Shown: one piece after another, positions 54,800 to 63,971 of the stretch
Layout of the letters: each line of letters starts with the position of its first letter
How positions within the stretch are numbered: position 1 is the first letter of the stretch
Assembly (NCBI RefSeq): GCF_018588585.1
Contig: NZ_JAEUFG010000012.1
Span: 62,001-126,000, forward strand
DNA from: Bacillus sp. SM2101
GTDB taxonomy: Bacteria; Bacillota; Bacilli; Bacillales; SM2101
DNA: 64,000 bases
Direction: 5' to 3'
Translations under genes and position numbers: made by a program
The notes under the pieces: model-generated
The model's database searches: none
The model's input: only the letters and a program-made list of their open reading frames with translations
Told to the model about the DNA's origin: nothing

Positions 54800-56212
54800 A
54801 TGTTACTATTTGTTTTCTTAACAATAGTAGCTATCATATTTAAAAGCTTTGGGAATATGAAAATAGCAAAATTAATACCTTTTCTAGCAATACTTGTGTT
54901 TATTCCACATGTGTTATTTGAAGGAATAAGATGGCAGCTTTATCCTATTTACATAATTATTGTGTTTCAGTTTTTAATGACAATATTATTTCGAGTAGGA
55001 TTATTAAAGAAGCGAAGGTTGGAAAATGACAAAAAACTGATACGAATGAGTTTGCCTATAGTCATAAGCGGATTCCTATTAACAGTGTTATTTTCCTATG
55101 CATTCCCTGTATACAAAATTCCTACACCATCAGGACCACATGAAATTGGTACGATATCATTTGACTTAATAGATGATAGTCGGGAGGCTATTTATAGTGA
55201 AGATATAACCGACAATAGGAAAATAAAGCTACAAGTTTGGTATCCTGCACAAAATGTAGGTTCGTATGAGCAAGTCCCGTGGCTACAGGACGGTAAAATA
55301 GTGGCGGAGGGTGTCTCGAAATTAATGGGATTTCCGGATTTTGTTCTTAGTCACACGTCTTTAGTGAAGTCGAATGCCTACCTTAATGCCCCTATTAGTA
55401 ATGAAAAGGAACAATACCCAGTCATTATTCTGTCCCATGGCTGGACAGGATTCAGAAATATTCATACAGATGTTGCAGAACTATTAGCGAGTAATGGGTT
55501 TGTTGTAGTAGCGATTGATCATACATACGGGTCAGCTGTCACTGCTTTTAATGATGGTGAAGTAGCTTATGTTAATGATGAAGCATTACCAGATCGTGAA
55601 GAAACTCCTAACTTTTTAACTTATGCTAATACGTTAGTAAAAACATTTGCAGGAGATATTCAAGCTACACTTGATCAGCTAGAAATGATGAATACAGGCC
55701 AAAATAGTTCTCCTTTGAAAGGTAAATTAGATTTAGCCAATATCGGTGTGATCGGTCACTCTACTGGGGGAGGGGCTGCTGTAGCGACTGCACTCCATGA
55801 TAAACGAATAAAGGCGTTAATTGGATTGGATGCATGGGTTGAACCTATAGAAGAACAAGAGCTGGATAGCGGACTACAAATTCCATCTCTGTTTTTAAGA
55901 AGTCATGAGTGGGAGCAAGGCTATAATAATGAGCATTTGTATTTATTGTTAGGCAGTAGTATGGCTCCTGAGTTATATCAAATTAACAATACCGGTCATC
56001 AAGATTTCTCTATGATTTATATGTATTCACCATTAAGTAAATATTTTAACATTACAGGAAAGCTTGACGGGAGAGAGGGTGCCAGCATTCAACACGACTT
56101 TATTCTTACCTTTTTTGAAAAAAATATTTATGGTCAAGTAACGAGCAAAATCGCAGATGTGGCAAAGCAATATGAGGATGTACAAATCATAACTTCATAT
56201 CGTAACGAATAA
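54800..56212 (+). CDS. Membrane-anchored alpha/beta hydrolase (PAF-acetylhydrolase-like)
   Basis: The 470-residue protein begins with about four membrane helices (residues 1-115). An external alpha/beta-hydrolase domain follows. The oxyanion region is ILSHGWTGFR and the nucleophile elbow is GHSTGGGAA, with late His in NNTGHQDFS. This fits the platelet-activating-factor acetylhydrolase/dienelactone-hydrolase-like group that cleaves ester bonds. ATG 54800 has GAGG at 5 nt. A stronger GGAGGGG lies further upstream with an in-frame ATA at 7 nt (giving MRVLEVLML...), so the true N-terminus may be four codons or more longer. Confidence 0.85.
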   Translation: MLLFVFLTIVAIIFKSFGNMKIAKLIPFLAILVFIPHVLFEGIRWQLYPIYIIIVFQFLMTILFRVGLLKKRRLENDKKLIRMSLPIVISGFLLTVLFSYAFPVYKIPTPSGPHEIGTISFDLIDDSREAIYSEDITDNRKIKLQVWYPAQNVGSYEQVPWLQDGKIVAEGVSKLMGFPDFVLSHTSLVKSNAYLNAPISNEKEQYPVIILSHGWTGFRNIHTDVAELLASNGFVVVAIDHTYGSAVTAFNDGEVAYVNDEALPDREETPNFLTYANTLVKTFAGDIQATLDQLEMMNTGQNSSPLKGKLDLANIGVIGHSTGGGAAVATALHDKRIKALIGLDAWVEPIEEQELDSGLQIPSLFLRSHEWEQGYNNEHLYLLLGSSMAPELYQINNTGHQDFSMIYMYSPLSKYFNITGKLDGREGASIQHDFILTFFEKNIYGQVTSKIADVAKQYEDVQIITSYRNE

Positions 56213-56251
56213 CCTCTGTTAATTAATTTAGCTATTATTCCAAAGACTGTT

Positions 56252-56402
56252 TTCGCATTGGTTGTTTTTCGTACAAAATAAACACGGATCAAACTATAGT
56301 TTCGTAGCATCATTTCTTCTATATTATGATGATAATCACAAAAGACTTCTTTTTTTACTGTGGTAATTTTGTATAAATAACAACAAAGTTTACGAAAAAA
56401 AT
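56252..56402 (-). repeat. Dispersed repeat, full minus copy (about 150 bp)
   Basis: It opens TTCGCATTGGTTGTTTTTCG and closes ACAACAAAGTTTACGAAAAA. This is the complement of the plan seen at 44106 and 58123, at nearly the same length. Confidence 0.5.
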
Positions 56403-56475
56403 ATTCATTTTTGACCTAGGTATACATAGAGTGAAGGTGACAAAAACGAGGTATTTGTGTAGTTGGGATAATGTG

Positions 56476-56516
56476 ATAAGAGTCTTTTCTAACCTTGTGG
56501 TGGAGAAGACTCTTAT
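56476..56516. terminator. Bidirectional terminator
   Basis: ATAAGAGTCTT pairs with AAGACTCTTAT. It lies between the converging hydrolase gene and the TIMP-like gene. Confidence 0.65.
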
Positions 56517-56535
56517 TCGTTCCTTTAAAATGTGG

Positions 56536-57102
56536 TTAGTTTTTCTTCTTCTTTATAAAAGTTAGTATGAAAACTGAAATAATAATTAGTATGCCGAGTG
56601 CAACATAGTTAATGTTACTCAATGGGTTGTCAAGATTAACCTGCTCAAGATTATCTGCTGTTGTAGGCTGTTGTATACTATTTAAAGTCGCAATATCGTC
56701 TTGCGCAGACCCCATTGATTTTGTTGGACTGCAAATGGATGATACAAGTTTGTTATCTGCATCCAAGTGTGCATACACTAAATAGTCTTGTTGTAATGAA
56801 AAGTTAATACCACAGCTTGCTGAGTCTATTGCTGTAAAAACCTTCACTTGTGATTGTTCAATGCCCTTCCAGCTACTAGTTACTTCGAACAATACCTCGA
56901 CATCGGAAAAATGAGATTGGAGAAATGATTTACTTTTAGAAATATTGATGACTTTTCCTGAAAATATGGCGCCATACTGCTCGTAGGCTTCTTCAACTGG
57001 GGGTGATGGGACACAAGAGCAGGCATTAGCTTTTGTAGTTAACATGGGTATTAATAACATGAAAACCAGTAACGATGTGAGACATAATCTAACGTATTTC
57101 AT
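56536..57102 (-). CDS. Surface protein with TIMP/NTR-like domain
   Basis: The 188-residue protein has a signal peptide ending TKANA, so the mature chain starts CSCVPSPPVEEAYEQYGAIF followed by SGKV. A CxC start with this spacing is the mark of netrin/TIMP-like OB-fold domains in bacterial proteins. Further cysteines (SCGINF, SICSP) could form disulfides. A C-terminal membrane helix and a KKKKN tail anchor it to the outside of the cell. The function of bacterial members is unknown, and protease inhibition is only an analogy. Confidence 0.8.
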   Translation of the reverse strand: MKYVRLCLTSLLVFMLLIPMLTTKANACSCVPSPPVEEAYEQYGAIFSGKVINISKSKSFLQSHFSDVEVLFEVTSSWKGIEQSQVKVFTAIDSASCGINFSLQQDYLVYAHLDADNKLVSSICSPTKSMGSAQDDIATLNSIQQPTTADNLEQVNLDNPLSNINYVALGILIIISVFILTFIKKKKN

Positions 57103-57356
57103 CAGCTACCCTCCCCTCATACTTTAAGTTCTATTCACATATATTTGACGATTAAACGAATCAAATTGTTACAAAGGATGCTGTGTTTGGGTGCACCTTT
57201 CTTAATTACATATTGTAACAGAACATATTAGAGTTGAGATAAATGTCAATGATGCTATATGAATCCATTTTATGAGGATAAATATATCAAATTGAATAAA
57301 ACTAATGCTAATAAACGAAATTCTGATAGAGTGATGGAGATTGGGGCTGAGTAGTT

Positions 57357-57977
57357 ATGAAAAATGTTGAATGTGATTTTTCACCTATGAAACAACAGTT
57401 GAAGGCAGATATGAAGCAGGTAATAACTAACTTAGAGGAAAGTTTACAATCAATTGATGATGATAAAAAATGTTTGTTAGGAGAGTTAGAAGATATTAAA
57501 AAAAGCTTTGTACAGATTGAAATGAACGCAGCATCATTTTATTTAAATTGTTATTTATCCTCTTATACTGATAAATATGAAGATATTTCACTTAGTATTC
57601 AACATATGTCGGATCGTCGACATGGCGGCTTAATTGTTGTACAACGACAAGATCCTCTTAGTTCGTATATCCAATCTAATATACCGATTGAGGCTCAACT
57701 AACCTCCTCGTTATTAGAGTCTATTTTCTTTCCGGGAAATCCACTTCATGACGGTGCCGTCATTATTCATGGAAATCAAATAGTTTCAGCAGCCAATGTT
57801 CTCCCACTTTCAAATCACTATATAGGCAAAAGCAAATTAGGGACACGCCATAGGGCAGCGCTTGGTTTAACGGAGAGGTGTGATGCGTTAGTATTAATTG
57901 TTTCTGAAGAATCAGGGAACATATCATTTACTATTGGAGGACATCTCTATCCTATCGCTAATGCGAAATCACTGTAG
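57357..57977 (+). CDS. cdaS: Sporulation-type diadenylate cyclase CdaS
   Basis: The 206-residue protein has a helical N-terminal regulatory part (about 1-70) and a DisA_N diadenylate cyclase domain. The DGA motif is PLHDGAVII and the RHR motif is GTRHRAALG, both needed to condense two ATP into c-di-AMP. Size and plan match B. subtilis CdaS (207 residues), which is made in the forespore and autoinhibited by its N-terminal helices. It supports a spore-forming host. It is a single gene. I could not define a convincing sigma-G promoter, although TGAATA occurs about 60 bp upstream. Confidence 0.93.
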   Translation: MKNVECDFSPMKQQLKADMKQVITNLEESLQSIDDDKKCLLGELEDIKKSFVQIEMNAASFYLNCYLSSYTDKYEDISLSIQHMSDRRHGGLIVVQRQDPLSSYIQSNIPIEAQLTSSLLESIFFPGNPLHDGAVIIHGNQIVSAANVLPLSNHYIGKSKLGTRHRAALGLTERCDALVLIVSEESGNISFTIGGHLYPIANAKSL

Positions 57978-58122
57978 CAGGATGTTCTTTTAGTTGTTAT
58001 TATTGTAATTTAATTTAAACAACAAGTGAGATCATATTTACACCTATCATCTTTTAAAATGAAGAGTAGGGCTACGATGCTATGAATAACGATGAATTTG
58101 AAAAAAATTTAGCAAAAAATAT

Positions 58123-58268
58123 AAGGATCTTTTAGTAAACTTTGTTGCTATTTTTATTAAAAATTTATTAGAGCTTAATCATTGTAAAAGTAGGAAAGAA
58201 GCCCGATCACTAAATGTATAAGTGTTTATATCTTAAAATGGATAGCAACAATCAATGCGCAAAAAGCT
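58123..58268 (+). repeat. Dispersed repeat, full copy (about 146 bp)
   Basis: The left end is AAGGATCTTTTAGTAAACTT TGTTGCTAT, and the right end is ATAGCAACAATCAATGCGCA AAAAGC. It is the best partner of the copy at 44106, with the same orientation, length and ends. It lies in the gap 57978-58278, which otherwise shows nothing. Confidence 0.6.
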
Positions 58269-58278
58269 AAATATAAAG

Positions 58279-58305
58279 ACCCCAGCTCAAGAAGAAACTG
58301 GGGGT
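58279..58305. terminator. Terminator between repeat and MFS gene
   Basis: ACCCCAG pairs with CTGGGGGT. A T run follows on the plus side and a weaker one on the minus side, 22 nt from the stop of the MFS gene. Confidence 0.6.
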
Positions 58306-58326
58306 TTTAAAAATGTACCTTTACAT

Positions 58327-59607
58327 TTAGCCGTGCTCTTTTACACCTTCATTAGCAGTAATCGTTGTTTGCTCCTTGTCAAACTTAGGTAATGTAACCG
58401 CGTAATAAATTCCTACTACTAAGACACAAATACCGACGAGCCAGTATAAACCTTCAACGGTAATAATTGCTGGGAAAGTTACCGCAATAACACCCAAAGT
58501 AATCGTTTGAGAAAACATCATTAATGGGTCAATCCAGCCCTGAACCCTTCCCATCATTTTTGGATCTACAATTTTTGGAAGCCAACCACCCATTGCTACA
58601 TTAATCATTGGTATAGTTAAAGCTACAATGAACATAATTGAGAAAAACAATACAAGGTTTGTTGCGTATGCTGCTGTGACAATAAATAAACCACTAAATA
58701 ACAATCCAAAGATCATCATCTGATATAGCTTGAATTTTTGCGCTACTATGGAGGCGACGACACTGCCAATTAAAACCCCAACGCCAAATACAATTCCTGA
58801 GATTACTGCCATTTCTTCGTACGTGTCAGGTGCTAATTTATATTTAAGTATAAATACTTGCATAACGGAAAAGCCACCATTAATGATCCCAAAGATGAGA
58901 AAGCCGATTACTAAGGAAACTAGTAGTCGATTCCCAAAAATATAGCGTAAGCCTGATTTGAAATCTTTAACAATCATTTTAATTTGCAAGTCTTTAATCG
59001 TATGTTTTCCATTAGGTAAGCGTACTGATTCTGGAATATTACATGTGTGAAGAAGTATTGCACTTATGATGAATGATATACAGTCAACGATAATTGCCCC
59101 TTCAATTCCTACTGTCCAATAAGCTATAGCTCCAAGTCCATTTCCAAATAACATAAATAAGCTACCTAGCATTTGATTTAATCCAGCAGCCGTTGTATAA
59201 TCATCCTCTTGTAAAATTCCTTGGATAATACCCGTTTCTGCAGGTATGAAGAATTTTGATACAGCACTTCTTAAAAATAGTATTGAAAAAATAAGTGGCA
59301 TCCATCCAAGCCATATTGAAGCGAGAAAAAAAACTGATAATATAGCTCGAATCCAATCACTATATATGGCTATTTTTTTCCGATCCATGCGATCAGCTAA
59401 TACACCAACGAAAAAAAACACTACTAATGTCGGAAGAGAATACATCATTTCATTAATTGTGGCATAGGCAGGTTGATTCGAGAAACGATCTAATAAGTAA
59501 AATAGAAAAGCTGTCAAACCAATTACCGAACCCATTTGCGAAGTAAGGTGTGCAAAAAACACTTTCGTATAATTACGGTTTTTAAAAACGGCAAAAGTCT
59601 TTTTCAT
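58327..59607 (-). CDS. MFS exporter (EntS/MFS_3-like)
   Basis: The 426-residue protein has 12 predicted helices. Landmarks are NRNYTKVFFAHLTSQMG, VGVLADRMDRKKIAIYSDWIRA (the cytoplasmic loop 2-3 motif) and MMGRVQGWIDPLMM. This resembles MFS efflux proteins of the EntS/MefA type that export macrolides or siderophores. No biosynthetic neighbours suggest a substrate. ATG-AAA follows AAGGAG. It is a single gene with a terminator-like hairpin after its stop. Confidence 0.88.
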   Translation of the reverse strand: MKKTFAVFKNRNYTKVFFAHLTSQMGSVIGLTAFLFYLLDRFSNQPAYATINEMMYSLPTLVVFFFVGVLADRMDRKKIAIYSDWIRAILSVFFLASIWLGWMPLIFSILFLRSAVSKFFIPAETGIIQGILQEDDYTTAAGLNQMLGSLFMLFGNGLGAIAYWTVGIEGAIIVDCISFIISAILLHTCNIPESVRLPNGKHTIKDLQIKMIVKDFKSGLRYIFGNRLLVSLVIGFLIFGIINGGFSVMQVFILKYKLAPDTYEEMAVISGIVFGVGVLIGSVVASIVAQKFKLYQMMIFGLLFSGLFIVTAAYATNLVLFFSIMFIVALTIPMINVAMGGWLPKIVDPKMMGRVQGWIDPLMMFSQTITLGVIAVTFPAIITVEGLYWLVGICVLVVGIYYAVTLPKFDKEQTTITANEGVKEHG

Positions 59608-60264
59608 TTTTTTCTCCTTATCGTTTTTTCTTTAGGATCAGTATATTTGATAAAAGGACGTATTGTAACAGTCTGTTGATTGGTTGTAGCTCAGTCCCTA
59701 GACCGAGATGGTGAGTTTGGACAGAGAAACAAATAAAAGGCTCTTTTTAATAGTAGAAAAGATGCCAACAATGTTAAATGTATATGTATTTATATTCATG
59801 TTTGAACTCAATGTAAAAGGTAAACTAGGTATAATATTTTCCTGAAATTAGGATACCATGTTATAACTTGTATATGGAAGTATAATATGAAGGCTTGGAG
59901 ATGACTGAGCTATAAAATGAAATATTTACTAGCATATTAGTAGATTTTATGAGGTAACAGATCTAGTAAATTTGGTTTATGATCAGGAAATGAGTTGGTG
60001 TGAAACTTTTATCTTCTTAGAAGTCTGTTAAAACGAAAGTGTTTCGTGAAACCAAGTATTACTAAACTAATCAAATGTTTTGAAAAACAGTAAGATAATA
60101 CAAAAAAAGTAGGTCTTTATATCTGTATGTATGCTAGTCCAGTGTTACAATTCTGTTACAATAAATACATGTATATTCCTATTGTAGTAGTAATTTTTCT
60201 CGTTTATTCTAAACATATCCCCATTACGAAACAGGGATAAATTTATTCGAAAAGGAGAAAAAGT
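59608..60264 (+). other. Upstream region of GH81 no. 2
   Basis: No gene is present. A possible dispersed-repeat end lies near 59738 (AAGGCTCTTTTTAATAGTAG). A perfect palindrome ACGAAA-GTG-TTTCGT lies at 60033-60047. A short direct repeat of GTTACAATTCTGTTACAATA is at about 60143. The palindrome resembles the one upstream of GH81 no. 1. Confidence 0.35.
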
Positions 60265-63200
60265 ATGAAAAAGCTGCTTACAATTGCTTCAGTAACACTC
60301 CTTACAGGTTCTTTATTTTCCCCATCTACGAAAGCGTTTTCAGGAGAAGTTAATGCAGGTGCGGGAAGCTATTCGACCGTCAAGCCTAGTAATGTATCTG
60401 ATGTGCAAGAAATGATTTATAAGACTTCAAACATAACTGGAGCGATGCCAACAAATGATTGGTGGAGCTCTACAGCATGGGTGCAATATTCTGACGCTCA
60501 ATATCCTCATCCGTTAGCCATGATTAATGAATCAGCTGGGCTTCGAATCTATAACCCTAGCAATAATATAGAAGGCTTAGGTGGATTTACGAAAGGTTGG
60601 ATGAATGATATAGATGATTTTGTTCTTGGGCATACTGGAACAAGCTCATTTGGAGATACGAAAGTTGATGGATTTAGTGATTGGTTTGTCACAAATGAAT
60701 CCAAAAGTGGATCAAACGTTTTAAACGTTACGTATGGTCATGGTTCACCGTTTGTTTATGCGACCTATGAAGGGGGCGACCCAAAAATTACACTCCCTTC
60801 TATTCCGCCGACCGTTTGGTATGGTGATGAAAATAGTAATGTGTTAGGTATTACAACTGAAAAAGGTAGTCATTATGCACTATTTGGTCCAACTGGTTCA
60901 ACTTGGTCAGGTTTAGACACTAAGACGTTAACAAACCATCTAAACGGTAAGAATTACTTTTCTATAGCTGTTTTACCTGATAATTCTTTAGAGACATTAA
61001 AGAAATTTGAACAGTATGCATACTCTCATGTTGTAGATACAAAGGTTGACTGGTCTTACAATGAGTCAACAAGTGAGGTAGAAACAACGTACAACTTTGT
61101 AACAGAGGCAAAAGAGGGTTCTAATGAAGGGACGATATTCGCTTTATACCCACATCAGTGGAAAAGTACAAATCAACCATTGTTAGACTATACATTTGAT
61201 TCAGTTCGTGGGACGATGAAGGTTGCAGAAGGCAGTTCATTCAAGACAACAATGGCTTTTAATGGTGTATTACCATCATTACCTGATTTAGGGACATATG
61301 ATAAGGCAACATTAGCAAGTTATATAGATGAGGCACAAACTGAAGTTGACTCGTCAACTGATACGTATTGGTATGGTAAACGTTTAGGTGAACTTGCAAC
61401 ACTTGCACCAATTGCTGAGCAAGTTGGTGATACAGATGCAGCTAATCAATTCCGCCAAGAAATGAAAGCTGGCTTAGAGGATTGGTTAACAGCAAGTGAT
61501 CAAAGTGGCAATTTAAATAACGAGCGCCTATTTTATTACAATGATAATTGGGGTACGCTGTTAGGATATCCTGACAGTTTTGGGTCAGTTGAAGAAATGA
61601 ATGATCACCATTTCCATTACGGATATTTTATTAAAGCTGCTGCAGAAATAGCACGTGTTGATAAAAACTGGGCTAGTAATAGCCAGTGGGGACAAATGAT
61701 AGAGCTGTTAATTAGAGATATTGCAAACGCTGATCGCAATGATGAAACCTTTCCATTTTTAAGGAATTTTGACATGTATGCGGGGCATACTTGGGCTTCT
61801 GGTCATGCTAAATTCTTTGATGGTAACAACAATGAATCATCATCAGAAGCAATGAATGCTTGGGCTGGTCTCATTCTTTGGGGAGAAGCTACAGGCAATA
61901 AGGAATTACGTGATTTAGGTATTTACTTATTTACGACTGAAATGAATGCCATTAATGAATATTGGTTTGATGTTACAGGAGAAAATCATGACCCAGGATT
62001 TACTAGAGAAACAGCTAGTATGGTTTGGGGAGGAAAAACTGTCGGTGATGCAGTATGGTGGACGAATAACCCAGAGGAAGTTCACGGTATTAACTGGTTA
62101 CCTATTACAGGGGCTTCATTATATTTAACACAATATCCAGAATACACGAAACGAAATTACGATGCACTAGTAGCTGAAAATGGCGGCGAAGATTGGAATG
62201 TTTGGGAAGATCTTATTTGGATGTACCGTGCCATTGAGAACCCTGATGATGCAATAAGGCAGTTTAATGCTAGAGCGGATATATTTGAACCAGAGGCTGG
62301 AAATTCCAAAGCAAATACGTATCACTGGATTCACAATTTAAATGCATTAGGAAATGCTGACCCTACCATTACAGCAGATTATCCAATCCATGCAGTCTTT
62401 ACGAAAGGTAATGTAAAAACGTATGTCGTTTATAATATGACAGATTCAGTAAAAACAGTCACATTCTCAGATGGCGCGACAGTGACTGTTGAACCACATC
62501 AATTCAATGTTGGTAACGGGACAGGAACTACAGATCCAGGTGGAGATCCAGGTGGAGATCCAGGGGATAACCCAGGAGACGATCCAGTTATTAATGCTTT
62601 CGACCAAATCGAAGCAGAGCAATACACTTCAATGAGTGGAATTGAAACTGAGCAGACGACTGATGTAGGCGGCGGCTTAAACGTAGGTTGGATTGATAAT
62701 GGAGACTATCTAGTATTTAATCGTGTTGATTTTGGGACTGGTGCAACTGGTGTAGAAGCTAGGGTAGCTACAGAATCAACTGGAGGAACGATTGAATTAA
62801 GACTTGATAGTATAGAAGGAGAGTTAATCGGTACAGTAGACATTACACCTACAGGTGGATGGCAAAACTGGGTAACAAACACTGGGGCTATTACTAATGT
62901 CACAGGTATACATGACCTATATGTAGTGTTCAAAGGTGAAACAGATGCTGGAATGGGTAATTTAAATTGGTTGACATTCACTAATGATCCTGTTGATGAC
63001 GATAGTAATGTAATTACCGCAGATGATTATACAATTGAAATGATTAATGATGGGCAGAATGCTAAGTTTATTTTTACGCCTAACGCAGGATCATCTGCAT
63101 TTGTAGATTTCCATTACAAGGTTAATGATGAGGTACAACAAAATGTAAGAGCTGTGAAAAACGGAGAGAACTGGGAGTATACTGTTAATGGTTTACAAGC

Positions 63201-63282
63201 AGGAGACTCAATCAATTTCTTTTATACGTACGAAAAAAGCCAATTAGCGTATGATTCTCCTTGGTATGAGTACACACATTAA
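60265..63282 (+). CDS. Secreted GH81 endo-beta-1,3-glucanase, GH81-CBM6-CBM56
   Basis: The 1005-residue exported enzyme has a signal peptide ending near STKAFS. The GH81 catalytic region (about 25-750) has PTNDWWSSTAWVQYSDAQYP, HHFHYGYFIKAAAE and NNNESSSEAMNAWAG. A Gly/Asp/Pro linker (about 754-776) follows. A CBM6 module (about 777-905) shows EAEQY, GGGLNVGWIDNGDYL and LNWLTF, and a C-terminal CBM56 module (about 914-1005) ends WYEYTH. This is the same plan and almost the same length as the B. halodurans laminarinase BH0236. It cleaves beta-1,3-glucan and binds it through both modules. ATG follows GGAG at 7 nt. Confidence 0.95.
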   Translation: MKKLLTIASVTLLTGSLFSPSTKAFSGEVNAGAGSYSTVKPSNVSDVQEMIYKTSNITGAMPTNDWWSSTAWVQYSDAQYPHPLAMINESAGLRIYNPSNNIEGLGGFTKGWMNDIDDFVLGHTGTSSFGDTKVDGFSDWFVTNESKSGSNVLNVTYGHGSPFVYATYEGGDPKITLPSIPPTVWYGDENSNVLGITTEKGSHYALFGPTGSTWSGLDTKTLTNHLNGKNYFSIAVLPDNSLETLKKFEQYAYSHVVDTKVDWSYNESTSEVETTYNFVTEAKEGSNEGTIFALYPHQWKSTNQPLLDYTFDSVRGTMKVAEGSSFKTTMAFNGVLPSLPDLGTYDKATLASYIDEAQTEVDSSTDTYWYGKRLGELATLAPIAEQVGDTDAANQFRQEMKAGLEDWLTASDQSGNLNNERLFYYNDNWGTLLGYPDSFGSVEEMNDHHFHYGYFIKAAAEIARVDKNWASNSQWGQMIELLIRDIANADRNDETFPFLRNFDMYAGHTWASGHAKFFDGNNNESSSEAMNAWAGLILWGEATGNKELRDLGIYLFTTEMNAINEYWFDVTGENHDPGFTRETASMVWGGKTVGDAVWWTNNPEEVHGINWLPITGASLYLTQYPEYTKRNYDALVAENGGEDWNVWEDLIWMYRAIENPDDAIRQFNARADIFEPEAGNSKANTYHWIHNLNALGNADPTITADYPIHAVFTKGNVKTYVVYNMTDSVKTVTFSDGATVTVEPHQFNVGNGTGTTDPGGDPGGDPGDNPGDDPVINAFDQIEAEQYTSMSGIETEQTTDVGGGLNVGWIDNGDYLVFNRVDFGTGATGVEARVATESTGGTIELRLDSIEGELIGTVDITPTGGWQNWVTNTGAITNVTGIHDLYVVFKGETDAGMGNLNWLTFTNDPVDDDSNVITADDYTIEMINDGQNAKFIFTPNAGSSAFVDFHYKVNDEVQQNVRAVKNGENWEYTVNGLQAGDSINFFYTYEKSQLAYDSPWYEYTH

Positions 63283-63300
63283 AAAATAATATTTACTTGA

Positions 63301-63337
63301 AGGGGGGATCAGTCTAATTTAGACTGATCCCCCCTTT
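63301..63337. terminator. Strong terminator after GH81 no. 2
   Basis: AGGGGGGATCAGTCTA pairs with TAGACTGATCCCCCCT, a near-perfect 16-bp stem followed by TTTCT. It may serve both the glucanase and the converging LOG-family gene. Confidence 0.85.
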
Positions 63338-63392
63338 CTAATGGCAAAAAGTTAACATACCCTTCATTCTATTGGATAAAAAGCTAACTTAA

Positions 63393-63971
63393 TTAATCAA
63401 GCTGCTTCCATTTTTTCTTCATTGTTGGTCTTGTATAGTTTTGCATTGTTTCGATTAACGTTTCGGCATCCGCTGATTTAATCATTAAGTCTAAATGAGA
63501 ATCATTAGAAAACCCTTCTTGAACACTATGCTTGACCATTTCGACTAATGGATCAAAATAGCTGTTTACATTATATAAACCTATAGGTTTTTCGTGTATA
63601 CCTATTTGAGCCCAGCATAACACTTCAAATAATTCTTCAAAAGTACCGAGTCCACCCGGTAATGCGATATATCCGTCAGCTAGTTCTCCCATTTTTGCTT
63701 TTCGTTCATGCATGCTATCAACTTCAATGAACTCTGTTAATTGTTGATGCACCATCTCACCTCTGAATAAACCAGATGGCATAATTCCAACAACTTCTGC
63801 CCCATGAGATAATGCTGCATTTGCAACCTCACCCATTAAGCCAATTTTAGAGCCACCATATATAAGTCTGTAGCCATTTTGGCCAATTATTTTACCTAAA
63901 GTTTGTGCCTTTTGTAAATATTCATCACTTACACCAACATTCGAACCTGCAAATACACAAATCGATTTCAT
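63393..63971 (-). CDS. LOG family protein (nucleoside-monophosphate phosphoribohydrolase)
   Basis: The 192-residue Rossmann-type protein belongs to the LOG/TIGR00730 family. Motifs are [25 protein letters not shown] and the signature PGGLGTFEE. Members cleave the N-glycosidic bond of nucleoside 5'-monophosphates, and plant and some bacterial ones activate cytokinins. In Bacillus (YvdD) the role is probably nucleotide housekeeping. ATG 63971 has a purine-rich site close to the window edge. It converges on the GH81 gene. Confidence 0.93.
   Translation of the reverse strand: MKSICVFAGSNVGVSDEYLQKAQTLGKIIGQNGYRLIYGGSKIGLMGEVANAALSHGAEVVGIMPSGLFRGEMVHQQLTEFIEVDSMHERKAKMGELADGYIALPGGLGTFEELFEVLCWAQIGIHEKPIGLYNVNSYFDPLVEMVKHSVQEGFSNDSHLDLMIKSADAETLIETMQNYTRPTMKKKWKQLD

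Noticed and set aside
54764-54800. AUA start codon for the alpha/beta hydrolase
   Set aside because: GGAGGGG with ATA at 7 nt is suggestive, but ATG 54800 has its own GAGG site, so the ordinary start is kept.
57240-57356. Sigma-G promoter for cdaS
   Set aside because: TGAATA is present, but no CATANTA-like -10 lies at the right spacing, so it is not claimed.
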